33,233 bases of DNA from Deltaproteobacteria bacterium (GTDB taxonomy: Bacteria; UBA10199; GCA-002796325; JACPFF01): assembly GCA_016210045.1 (NCBI GenBank), contig JACQUX010000010.1, positions 1 to 33,233 of the forward strand, in the 5' to 3' direction. The notes beneath the pieces were generated by a model. That model saw nothing but the letters and a program-made list of their open reading frames with translations. It was not told the origin of the DNA and did not search any database. Below, piece by piece: positions 8,146 through 14,747 of the stretch (its first letter is position 1; each line of letters opens with the position of its first letter). The position numbers were made by a program, and so were the translations under genes.

Positions 8146-8738
8146 CTCCCCCACTCCCCTATTGATGCTCCCAACACTATACCCGAGCCCTGTTCGGAAT
8201 TGGAAGGGATTCTGGGGGCACATCTCACACATCGTTTCTAGTCGCAGGGGCGGGTCCTGCCGCCACCGCCGAAGGCGGATCCGCCTGTGGCGGAGGCGGG
8301 TCCCTCCAGTTCACCAGTGGGGCGCGGTGCTCCTCTTCGTCGCACCGCGATCGCCAACTACCGCGGGCCATGGCTCCGCTCAAGCGAAGCCGCCCTTGCG
8401 CGCTGCTCGCTGACACCTTCCAGGTCCGTAAGAGCCGGCATTGCCGACGCTGCGCGGCTGCAAGGAACGGCTTTGCCGGTCCGCGCAGTCCGCCATAGGC
8501 GGACGGAGTGTAACGCTGGAGGCCTTCCGCCGACGTCACCCGCGGAGCGGGGCAGGCGCTTCGGCATTAATGAGACGGGCGATAGTAGAGCATTCAGATT
8601 GCAACACGTGGTCCCGGCGGGGGCGAGGATGCGCGCGTGGCACCTCGATGACGCCGCGCTAGCGTACCCGGGCGCCCCCCGGCCCGTGCCCCCGTGCAGA
8701 CGTGCAACGACACTACAAGATCTCACATCTCCGCCGCT
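8146..8738. other. Non-coding, repeat-rich spacer
   Basis: No convincing gene. It holds a twin-hairpin repeat at 8266-8294, an ACGGCTTTGCCG hairpin core near 8470-8484 resembling the core of the carB 3' palindrome, and around 8630-8695 a stretch similar to the right half of the large palindrome at 28831-28977 (shared CTCGATG, CGCCGCG and TAGCGTACCC blocks). Open frames here are long only because of high GC. Confidence 0.5.
8266..8294. repeat. Twin-hairpin palindromic repeat, copy 3
   Basis: CCGCC-GAA-GGCGG, then TCCGCC-TGT-GGCGGA, with GGATCC at the centre. Intergenic, about 120 bp upstream of the Ser/Thr kinase start. Confidence 0.75.
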
Positions 8739-8897
8739 GTGAAAAACCCGCTTGCCCCGCGCCCCGCTTCTTGGCTATGTCAGGAGGCGCGCACCAGCAG
8801 TCAACGCGCCGCAGCGATAGCAGAGGCCTGGCGCGCGGTAGCAATGACCGCCATGCAACCGAGCAGGGCGCATGGCGCACCGAAGGAGGCGGCATGA
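8739..8897 (+). CDS. Small protein 1 of the duplicated unit, copy A (52 aa)
   Basis: GTG start (8739), Lys-Asn-Pro-Leu N-terminus, one WLCQE motif, then a helical AIAEAWRAVAMTAMQ segment. The TGA stop overlaps the next gene's ATG as ATGA. The other copy (10413-10571) has exactly the same length, a matching frame and the same ATGA overlap, although the two have diverged at the base level, which supports coding. No family recognised. The start has no strong ribosome site. The alternative frame across the same stretch is also open in both copies and would simply extend the downstream gene, so the assignment is moderate. Confidence 0.45.
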   Translation: MKNPLAPRPASWLCQEARTSSQRAAAIAEAWRAVAMTAMQPSRAHGAPKEAA

Positions 8898-9169
8898 CGC
8901 GGACGGAACTCCCCGCAGAGATACATCGCGAGGCACATCGGTTGCGCAGTGTCATTACCACGCTGATGGCCGCCACGCGGCGCCTCGGCGAAGCACCATC
9001 CGACACGTTGGAGCGCGCCAAGCAGCACGCCAAAGTACAATTCCAATATCTCACCGCATTGGCCGATAAAATGGATACCTGGAGCCAAACCGTCACCGCA
9101 CCGCGTACGCCGCAGCGCAAGCGGTTGGGAGCGAGTCCGAAGCTCATCGCGCCACAACCACTGCCATAA
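8894..9169 (+). CDS. Small helical protein 2 of the duplicated unit, copy A (91 aa)
   Basis: The start is fixed by AAGGAGG six nt before the ATG and by the overlap with the upstream stop. The first 75 or so residues form two predicted helices, HREAHRLRSVITTLMAATRRL and LERAKQHAKVQFQYLTALADKM, joined by a short Gly/Pro turn. This resembles the dimerisation hairpin of histidine kinases in layout, but it lacks a canonical H-E/D-x-R-x-P motif. Its C-terminus (KLIAPQPLP) runs into antisense remnants of the deleted ATPase gene, unlike copy B, which stops earlier. Function unknown. Confidence 0.7.
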   Translation: MTRTELPAEIHREAHRLRSVITTLMAATRRLGEAPSDTLERAKQHAKVQFQYLTALADKMDTWSQTVTAPRTPQRKRLGASPKLIAPQPLP

Positions 9170-9208
9170 CGGGCGAGATATGCAGTTTGCATGCGGGTAC
9201 TGCACAAA
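9155..9208 (-). pseudogene. Scar of a deleted AAA/DUF4143 ATPase gene
   Basis: 9155-9176 matches 10828-10849, the 3' end of the intact ATPase gene (antisense of PLWQW). Immediately adjacent, 9180-9208 matches the 5' flank of the same gene (TGCAGTTTG and GTACTGCACAAA, as at 12070-12097). Both ends are therefore present and about 1.2 kb between them is absent. Only the left half of the 12-bp inverted-repeat operator survives. Confidence 0.75.
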
Positions 9209-9282
9209 TATTTATTCAATACGTTGTTTACTACGAGCATTCCATTACGCGCCATCTGGCCGCGTGGTGCCGAGCGAAGCGA

Positions 9283-9475
9283 TCACGCCGTCATGGCGGA
9301 AATGGAGCGATTTCCGCGCACTCGAATCATCATGCGCAACAGCCAGCGATCAGTGCCATCATAGCGCGCAGGAAACCCTTCGCGGGCATGCACCGTATGC
9401 CCATTCGGAATGATCAACGCACACCCCGGCGTTTCATGTTCAGTGTGCCACACTAAAGCTGATCGCGAGCTCGCG
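9283..9475 (-). pseudogene. C-terminal remnant of a TauD/TfdA-like Fe(II)/2-oxoglutarate dioxygenase
   Basis: The minus strand reads VWHTEHETPGCALIIPNG, then HTVHAREGFPARYDGTDRWL and LRMMIRV. An N-x-x-x-x-H-x-R stretch followed by a D-G-T-D-R-W-L-x-R block is typical of the last strands of clavaminate-synthase/TauD-like oxygenases, providing the distal metal-binding His and the co-substrate Arg. The N-terminal metal motif (HxD) is absent. Upstream the frame runs straight into the 25-bp palindrome and a CCAGCCACCAGTC unit, which mark the break point. The remaining region 9170-9709 contains only these elements and no intact gene. Confidence 0.45.
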
Positions 9476-9512
9476 ACTTTCAGCATGGCCTGCTGGCAGC
9501 AGGCCATGCGGC
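9474..9512. repeat. Perfect 25-bp palindrome repeat, copy 2
   Basis: Arms CATGGCCTGCTG (9484-9495) and CAGCAGGCCATG (9497-9508) with a single G between them. The 39-bp block matches 4410-4448 except at the central base. A CCAGCCACCAGTC unit follows at 9520-9532. Confidence 0.85.
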
Positions 9513-9709
9513 TCCAACCCCAGCCACCAGTCTTGGCTCTGTCTGGGCGTGCGCTCACCAGCAATCAGCGCGCCGGAGCGACCAAGCGGGACTGCGCCGC
9601 TCGGCACGTGATGGGTCACCTCTAAACAAAGACGCGGCCATTCCCTTGTACTCATGTCATCGCCAGCGGTCTTGTCTCCACGAACTAGAGCCGTTGCCAC
9701 TGCAACAAC

Positions 9710-9943
9710 TCACGCCGCCTGCAGTCGCTTCAAGCCGTCTGCGATCAGCAAACGCATGAGCACTTGATACGGCACACCACGCTTGTCGGCGAAGGCTTTG
9801 AGTTCGTCGAGCAACTCTTCTTCGAGTGCCACACTTGTCGGTTTGCGACGACTCCCTTTCAACCGACTCATGCCGGCAATGATCGCCTGTGGATCGAAGG
9901 CAATCCGGTCATAGTGTCTCGATCGCTTGGCGAATTTCTTCAT
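9710..9943 (-). CDS. brnA: BrnA-like antitoxin
   Basis: A 77-aa protein starting MKKFAKRSRHYD. The C-terminal part KPTSVALEEELLDELKAFAD followed by KRGVPYQVLMRLLIADGLKR is the ribbon-helix-helix DNA-binding domain seen in BrnA/CopG antitoxins (beta strand, helix, GVPYQVLMR turn, helix). It overlaps the 3' end of the toxin gene by 35 nt, the typical toxin-first BrnT-BrnA order. The family acts as antitoxin and autorepressor; the inverted repeat at 10272-10298 is the likely operator. A longer in-frame extension to 10087 is unlikely because it would run through the toxin gene. Since the toxin has a nonsense codon, the antitoxin may be a survivor of a dead module. Confidence 0.8.
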   Translation of the reverse strand: MKKFAKRSRHYDRIAFDPQAIIAGMSRLKGSRRKPTSVALEEELLDELKAFADKRGVPYQVLMRLLIADGLKRLQAA

Positions 9944-10265
9944 AGGCTTTCTTTTCTTTACGACTTGCGAGCCGCGCACTGATGAGTCTGACGCGCCCAT
10001 CGCGTAATGCAAACACGACCGACAGCATGCGACCTGCGTGGGATGGGCCAATGAGGCAAAACCGCTCTTCATCCACGGTGGAAACAATCTGCCGCCCCAA
10101 CGGTACCGCTCATTTCAACGAGACGAGAGATTCCATTGCCTCAGTGGTCACACCATGTTTGGTGACACTCTTCGTGGCATTTCCACGATCCCATTCAAAC
10201 TCGAACGACTCGGCTTGCAGATACCAATACGCGAGCCAGAGGATGAATTGGAATTGGCCATGCAT
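9909..10265 (-). pseudogene. brnT: BrnT-like toxin with an in-frame TGA
   Basis: Reading from the ATG at 10265, the frame encodes a hydrophobic start (FQFILWLAYWYLQAESFE), then the BrnT hallmark FEWDRGNATKSVTKHGVTTE. It meets TGA at about codon 52 and continues in the same frame with AVPLGRQIVSTVDEERFCLI and the second hallmark LSVVFALRDGRVRLISARLASRKEKKAYEE. BrnT toxins are RNase-fold proteins of about 90-120 aa with exactly this FEWD-to-ISAR layout. A single sense-to-stop change explains the break; no frameshift is needed. The hydrophobic N-terminal extension before FEWD fits my recollection of one BrnT subgroup. Confidence 0.8.
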
Positions 10266-10271
10266 GACAAT

Positions 10272-10298
10272 ACAATACACTATACTACAGTGTATTGT
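10272..10298. promoter_or_regulatory. Inverted-repeat operator upstream of brnT
   Basis: Perfect 9-bp arms ACAATACAC (10272-10280) and GTGTATTGT (10290-10298) around 9 AT-rich bases, ending 7 nt before the toxin ATG on the minus strand. The position and symmetry fit autoregulation by the ribbon-helix-helix antitoxin. Confidence 0.6.
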
Positions 10299-10412
10299 TA
10301 AAGATGGAATCCCCCTGTCGATCTACGCCGACAGGCATTCGCTCTTCTGCATCGAGAGAGAATCGACCAGGGACTCAACCCGGACAGTGTCTTATTTCAC
10401 ATCTCCGCCGCT

Positions 10413-10571
10413 GTGAAAAACCCGCTTGCCCCGCGCCCCGCTGCTTGGCTATGTCAGGAGTGCGCGCCCAGCAGTCAACGCGCCGAAGCGATAGCAGAGG
10501 CATGGCGCGCGGTAGCAATGACCGCACTGCAACCGAGCAGGGCGCCTGGCGCACCGAAGGAGGGGGCATGA
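10413..10571 (+). CDS. Small protein 1 of the duplicated unit, copy B (52 aa)
   Basis: Same length and frame as 8739-8897: a GTG start, APRPAAWLCQECAPSSQRAE, then AIAEAWRAVAMTALQ and a Pro/Gly tail. The TGA overlaps the next ATG (ATGA). Here WLCQEC has a second Cys that copy A lacks. Differences from copy A include both silent and amino-acid-changing bases. Function unknown. Confidence 0.45.
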   Translation: MKNPLAPRPAAWLCQECAPSSQRAEAIAEAWRAVAMTALQPSRAPGAPKEGA

Positions 10572-10819
10572 CACGGACGGAACTCCCCGCAGAGATGCAT
10601 CGCGAGGCGCATCGGTTGCGCAGTGTCATTACAATACTCATGGCCGTGACGCGACGACTGGGCGAGGCCCCTTCCGACATCTTGGAACGATCCCAACAAA
10701 ACGCCAACGTACAGTTTCAATATCTCACCGAGTTGGCCAATAAGATGGACGCCTGGACACAAACCGTTGCCGCGCCCCGTGCACCACAGCGGAAGCGGCA
10801 GGGAACCGGCAACAGCTAG
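10568..10819 (+). CDS. Small helical protein 2 of the duplicated unit, copy B (83 aa)
   Basis: The ATG follows GAAGGAGG at good spacing. HREAHRLRSVITILMAVTRR and LERSQQNANVQFQYLTELAN form two helices as in copy A, with a basic tail (PQRKRQGTGNS). The TAG stop shares the sequence CTAG with the stop of the convergent ATPase gene, so the two genes overlap by 4 nt tail to tail. Conservation of the duplicated protein and of its ribosome site argues that it is the functional core of the unit. Confidence 0.7.
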   Translation: MTRTELPAEMHREAHRLRSVITILMAVTRRLGEAPSDILERSQQNANVQFQYLTELANKMDAWTQTVAAPRAPQRKRQGTGNS

Positions 10820-12069
10820 TCCTCCAGCAACCACTGCCATAACGGGCGATAGCGGATGGTCTGCTTGCGGACTCGTTCTGCACTGACGTGTTGCCATGTT
10901 AGAATGAGCAAGTCTTTGCACGCCACTTCGTCCCCAGCCTTCAGGAGCGCGCGGACTTCTCGCTGCCGCGTCTTGTCGTCGTCGACCGTTGCCGCGACCT
11001 GAATCAGCACACGCGGGCGCAACGCCGCCTTCACGACGAAGTCGACTTCCTTCCCATCTCGCGTCTTGAAGGTAAAAAAATCCTGCTGTCGTCGCAACAG
11101 TTCGATGGCCACGGCATTTTCCAGATACCGGCCAAAATCCGGTGTCACGGCGAATTTCACGGCATCGACCAGCCCCGTATCGATGCCGTAAATCTTCCGC
11201 GCACTCTTGAGGATCGTCTTCAGCGAAGTGGCATAGCGCGCCACTGGAAAAAGGAGAAAGGCCTCTGCCAAATAGAGGAGGTAATTCTCCACAGTGTGGA
11301 CACTGCGAAAATCGCACAAATGCTTCAAACGCGTGGCGGTAAATTCATTGGCGTGGTTCGTCAGCAGATACGTCCCAAGATCCGCTAATTTCTTCGCATA
11401 GCGCACATGATACCGCTTCACGATATCTTTGAACAAGACACTCTCGAACAGCGTCGTGAGATAGCCGCGGCGCTCCACCGCTTTGACGACCACTTCCGGA
11501 AAGCCGCCGTTCTGGAGATACTCGCGCAAGTGCCGCAGGATCTGGCCGTCGACTTCCGGCGTGGCACTGGCCGGATCGTAGGTCACAGCGCGGGCCCGGA
11601 GATATTCGGCAAACGAAAATGGCAGCAGCTGAAAGGACTGATGGCGCCCGGTCAGATGCGTGGCGAGTTCGCGACTGAGGAGCCGCGAGTTGGAACCCGT
11701 CAGGACCAAGCGCACTCCACGCCGTTGGAGACGATTGACGAAGAGTTCCCAGTTCGGCAGATTCTGGATCTCGTCAAAAAAATAGACCGACGCGTCGCCA
11801 TACACGTCATGGATCGCGGCCAACAAATGATCGTTGTTGGTCTGCCCGAGCAGTCGCTCATCGTCGAAATTGAGATAGGCGACGTTGGGCACATCCCGAA
11901 GGAGTTGCCACGCAAAGACCGATTTGCCGGCCCGGCGGGGGCCGATAATCACCTTGATCAGGTCGTTGCGAAGACCAGCGCGTGCAACCTTGACGCCATC
12001 GCGGGCAATATATGGGGCTTTCATCAGGGCATCACGCTCGTGGCGATGGGCCAGCACGATCTCTCGCAT
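10816..12069 (-). CDS. AAA ATPase with DUF4143 domain
   Basis: A 417-aa member of the AAA_14/DUF4143 family, small ATPases of unknown role that spread among accessory regions. Walker A GPRRAGKS (43-50), Walker B VYFFDEIQ (95-102), then the sensor-like LVLTGSNSRLLSRELA and the family's LTGRHQSFQLLPFSFAEYL. The C-terminal domain has the PD-(D/E)xK-like FFTFKTRDGKEVDFVVK stretch typical of DUF4143. Full length, no frameshift. The start at 12069 lacks a clear ribosome site; an internal ATG at 12024 is possible. A 12-bp inverted repeat lies 16 nt upstream. It faces the two small genes of copy B, and the same gene has been removed cleanly beside copy A. Confidence 0.88.
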   Translation of the reverse strand: MREIVLAHRHERDALMKAPYIARDGVKVARAGLRNDLIKVIIGPRRAGKSVFAWQLLRDVPNVAYLNFDDERLLGQTNNDHLLAAIHDVYGDASVYFFDEIQNLPNWELFVNRLQRRGVRLVLTGSNSRLLSRELATHLTGRHQSFQLLPFSFAEYLRARAVTYDPASATPEVDGQILRHLREYLQNGGFPEVVVKAVERRGYLTTLFESVLFKDIVKRYHVRYAKKLADLGTYLLTNHANEFTATRLKHLCDFRSVHTVENYLLYLAEAFLLFPVARYATSLKTILKSARKIYGIDTGLVDAVKFAVTPDFGRYLENAVAIELLRRQQDFFTFKTRDGKEVDFVVKAALRPRVLIQVAATVDDDKTRQREVRALLKAGDEVACKDLLILTWQHVSAERVRKQTIRYRPLWQWLLED

Positions 12070-12085
12070 GTGCAGTTTGTATCAT

Positions 12086-12119
12086 GTACTGCACAAAAAT
12101 TCAATTATTTGTGCAGTAC
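12086..12119. promoter_or_regulatory. 12-bp inverted-repeat operator of the ATPase gene
   Basis: Perfect arms GTACTGCACAAA (12086-12097) and TTTGTGCAGTAC (12108-12119) around ten AT-rich bases; a partial half-site TGCAGTTTG lies at 12071-12079. The left arm and this half-site are both conserved at the deletion scar (9180-9208). The remaining spacer to 12247 shows nothing else clear. Confidence 0.6.
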
Positions 12120-12247
12120 GGTGTAAATAGTGCCATCCCAGGGCGGGCGGCACGCGCACAATCTGATGGCCTTTCTATCATCGGGACCTATTGCACGGCG
12201 GCATTTCAGATCGCATTTCCATGGTTGGTGTGGTTTAGAGAGCGCAC

Positions 12248-13417
12248 ATGACGCTCGCGTCGCGCTATGGTTATTGGCTCACGTTGATGTTGGTCGGGCT
12301 GGCTGCGGCCGCGTGTCAGCGTTCGCCGGATCTCAACGCCGCGATCCGGCAACTGGTCGACCCGTTGCTGGCGCAACAATTGGTGACGGGGATGGCGATC
12401 GGCGTGCAGCACGATGGGCGCGAGTTCGTGGTCACGGTTGGGACGAGCGGGCGCGGGCCGGGCGACGCGATCGATGCGGACACGGTGTTTGAAATCGGGT
12501 CGTTGACGAAGCCGTATACGGCGTTGGCCGTGACGCTGCTTGCGGGACGACGCGAAATGCTGTGGGAGCAGCCGGCGCAACAATTTCTGCCGTCGGGACT
12601 GGCGCTCCCCTCGCATCAGCAAGGAGACATCACGCTGCGGCATCTCGCCACGCATACGGCCGGACTACCACGCGTGCCGACCAATGTAGCGCCGCAATCG
12701 TGGGGCGATCCGTATCGGGAGTATGATCTCGCGGCATTGCAACAATTGCTCAACGGCCTCACGCTCTCGACAATTCCTGGCCAACATTACACATACAGCA
12801 ATCTCGGATATGACCTGTTGGGTCTGGCATTAGCGCAGGTCACGCAGCAAAGTTACGAAGCGGCTATGATGCGCTTAGGCGCCATCACCGAGACGCAATC
12901 GCCCAACTTCACGCTCGCGTGCGAAGGCGAAGCCGTCGGACTCGGCTGGCATCGCACCGCGCATGGGGAGTGGTGGCAGAACGGCGAAACCGGCGGTTTT
13001 GCCGCATTCATGGGTTTTGCACCGGCACGCGGGAGCGGGGTCGTGGTCTTGTCGAACACGGCGTCGCCGTTGATCACGATGTTAGGCCGCCGGATTCTAC
13101 AACTGCTGCGCGGCGAAGTCGTAACGCCTCTTGTTCTGTCAACGACCATGGCAGTGCCGGACGAAACGCTGGATCGCTACGTTGGGCTGTATCAATATCA
13201 GGAGGAACACGCGGTGCGGCCATTCGTCGTGCAACGCGACGGCTCGGTCCTCAGCGCCCGCGTCGGCGACTATCCGCCGTTCCGATTGTACCCGACGGCA
13301 GCGCACCAATTCATGGATCGGACCACGTGGACGACTACGACGTTTCTACTCGACACCGCAGGTCGCGTGACGCACGCCGCCGCGGAGGATGGGACGCAAT
13401 ATCCGCGCGTGGAGTGA
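12248..13417 (+). CDS. Serine beta-lactamase-fold lipoprotein (class C/DD-peptidase-like hydrolase)
   Basis: A 389-aa protein with a signal sequence and lipobox ending at Cys23 (LVGLAAAAC), so probably anchored to the periplasmic side of a membrane. The beta-lactamase/transpeptidase motifs are complete: S85-L-T-K88 in FEIGSLTKPY, Y183-S-N in HYTYSNLGYDL, and NGETGGF in place of the K-T-G triad. A C-terminal beta-rich extension (about 300-389: LDRYVGLYQYQ and following) is like the DUF3471 region of esterase-type members. The stretch between the YxN motif and GETGG is short (about 60 residues), so part of the usual omega-loop region seems missing. Substrate unknown: peptidoglycan peptide, ester or beta-lactam. 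Confidence 0.85.
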   Translation: MTLASRYGYWLTLMLVGLAAAACQRSPDLNAAIRQLVDPLLAQQLVTGMAIGVQHDGREFVVTVGTSGRGPGDAIDADTVFEIGSLTKPYTALAVTLLAGRREMLWEQPAQQFLPSGLALPSHQQGDITLRHLATHTAGLPRVPTNVAPQSWGDPYREYDLAALQQLLNGLTLSTIPGQHYTYSNLGYDLLGLALAQVTQQSYEAAMMRLGAITETQSPNFTLACEGEAVGLGWHRTAHGEWWQNGETGGFAAFMGFAPARGSGVVVLSNTASPLITMLGRRILQLLRGEVVTPLVLSTTMAVPDETLDRYVGLYQYQEEHAVRPFVVQRDGSVLSARVGDYPPFRLYPTAAHQFMDRTTWTTTTFLLDTAGRVTHAAAEDGTQYPRVE

Positions 13418-13581
13418 GTGCGCGCGACAGCGGAACAAGCAGTGATCAGCAGACCGGTTTGCCCCCCTGCACGTACAAAATTCCGAACTTCCGTTGTGCC
13501 AATAATCGGACCCGTTTCCCCCGAGACGGTGTGAATACGCCTAACTCGGCATTGTGCGGGCTGATTATCCTCGGACACCCG

Positions 13582-13599
13582 TTGGCATCAGTCTTGCTT
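13582..13599 (+). promoter_or_regulatory. Sigma-54 promoter of the ATP-grasp operon
   Basis: TTGGCAT-CAGTC-TTGCTTT, with GG at 13584-13585 and GC at 13596-13597 separated by exactly 10 nt, matches the sigma-54 consensus except T for C at the sixth position of TGGCAC. It lies 48 nt upstream of the first start codon, leaving room for an ordinary leader and the AGGAGG at 13638-13643. No enhancer-binding activator gene is in the window. The rest of 13418-13646 shows no gene and no plausible precursor peptide. Confidence 0.6.
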
Positions 13600-13646
13600 T
13601 CACGGTGCTGTACAGAGAGCGCTAGAAACTCTGTCAGGAGGTTACA

Positions 13647-14747
13647 ATGGAAAAGGGAAACGATATTGGCCTATCTCCTCAGGCAGTATTGGAAGAGCGA
13701 GCGGCCATTTGGAATTTTTTCAAAGAAGTCCGACACAAGAGCATTCTTCTGGTCGAGGGCACGCATTCGCAAGAAAACCTACGATATAAAAAGGAGTCGC
13801 CGGATGCAGGGCGCGGAATCCTCTCCATCGCAAAGACGCTCAAGGAATTGGGGTTACGATATTCGCTGATAGAATCTACCGATCCGGAATTGGATCGGGC
13901 GATCACACAATCCGATGTCGTTTTTATCTATGCGCATGGGGAATATGGTGAAGATGGACGTTTACAAGGATGGCTTGATTACAAAGGCATTGCCTATATA
14001 GGTCCCGGCGTCTTTGGTAGCGCTCTTTGCTGCGACAAATTGAAATTCAAATATGCTGTAAAAGGCGACAACTTAAATACTCCGTTGTTTATGGAAATAC
14101 CGACTTCGAGTACGATGAATGACTTGGTTGCCGAAATAAATAAAAGGCTTTATTTCCCCATTATGGCCAAGCTCCGCCCCGGAGGCAGCAGCATCGGCAT
14201 TACTTTTCTTGAGGACGAGAGCACACTGCAAGAATGGATTCAAAACACTCCACCCCATGAACTGCCACACTATTTTTTTGAACAATATATTGCCGGGCGC
14301 TTTGTGACAGTCGGCCTCATCAAGATGGCTGCGGGGCTCATCACGCTGCCCCCTTTGGAAGTTAAATCAGGGACACGTTATTACGATGAACAAGTGAAAC
14401 TTGGAGCACATGCCGATTCTGCACCTCCTGAATACTTTGTGCCGGCGCCTCTTGATGAGATAACCCTGAAAAAAGTTGCCGATATCGCTCAAAAAGCTTT
14501 TCTCGTTGCAGAATGTGACGTTTTAGGGCGCGTGGACCTGATGATCGACAACAGTGGAGAACCACACTTACTTGAAATCAATACGATTCCCGGCGTCGCA
14601 CCAAACAGTAACTTCACCAATGCCTTCCAAAGCGTGGGGTTCTCATATGCCGAATTAGTGCTCTCCGTTTTGCGGACGGCTTTCTTAAAGGGCGCCACAC
14701 ATGAAATCAGAGCAGACGGTGAAATATATCAGTCAGCACTGGCATAA
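13647..14747 (+). CDS. D-alanine-D-alanine ligase-like ATP-grasp peptide ligase
   Basis: A 366-aa Ddl-fold enzyme, first gene of the operon, with a strong AGGAGG before its ATG. Motifs in order: HGEYGEDGRLQG (about 97), YIGPGVFGSALCCDK, KLRPGGSSIGI (about 175), EQYIAGRFVTVGLI, PLEVKSGTRYYDEQVKL, and the metal/ATP site GRVDLMIDNSGEP then LLEINTIPG (about 310). It should activate a carboxylate as acyl phosphate and join it to an amine. It is unlikely to be the housekeeping Ddl: a C39-like protein, exporter and second ATP-grasp gene follow in one operon, and composition is AT-richer than the flanking genes. An N-terminal extension of about 30 residues precedes the Ddl core. The 3' end overlaps the next gene by 47 nt. 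The amino-acid substrates cannot be deduced. Confidence 0.85.
   Translation: MEKGNDIGLSPQAVLEERAAIWNFFKEVRHKSILLVEGTHSQENLRYKKESPDAGRGILSIAKTLKELGLRYSLIESTDPELDRAITQSDVVFIYAHGEYGEDGRLQGWLDYKGIAYIGPGVFGSALCCDKLKFKYAVKGDNLNTPLFMEIPTSSTMNDLVAEINKRLYFPIMAKLRPGGSSIGITFLEDESTLQEWIQNTPPHELPHYFFEQYIAGRFVTVGLIKMAAGLITLPPLEVKSGTRYYDEQVKLGAHADSAPPEYFVPAPLDEITLKKVADIAQKAFLVAECDVLGRVDLMIDNSGEPHLLEINTIPGVAPNSNFTNAFQSVGFSYAELVLSVLRTAFLKGATHEIRADGEIYQSALA

Larger units (their letters stand above)
8723..9176. repeat. Duplicated accessory unit, copy A (direct repeat)
   Basis: About 454 bp aligns almost without gaps to 10396-10849. Homology starts at TCACATCTCCGCCGCTGTG and ends with a shared 22-bp block (9155-9176 and 10828-10849). 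The unit carries two overlapping small genes and, at its right end, the last codons of a convergent ATPase gene that is otherwise missing here. Confidence 0.85.
10396..10849. repeat. Duplicated accessory unit, copy B (direct repeat)
   Basis: Partner of 8723-9176. Here the unit is intact: two overlapping small genes converge on a complete AAA/DUF4143 ATPase gene. Confidence 0.85.

Noticed and set aside
86-8294. A CRISPR array or integron attC series made by the short palindromes
   Set aside because: The copies are single and kilobases apart, without regular spacers, cas genes, an integrase or attC core sites.
8358-8742. Several open frames of more than 100 codons on both strands
   Set aside because: They overlap one another on both strands, lack ribosome sites and have Arg/Ala/Pro-rich composition expected from GC-rich non-coding DNA with repeats.
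1995-10111. Reassignment of TGA as a sense codon, suggested by two in-frame TGAs
   Set aside because: Intact genes (pyrB, pyrC, ftsK, the hybrid kinase and others) end at TGA in the expected place, so it is a normal stop here.
13418-13646. A ribosomal precursor peptide for the ATP-grasp operon
   Set aside because: There is no ATG on the plus strand before 13647 and no small frame with a leader-core layout or ribosome site in this gap.
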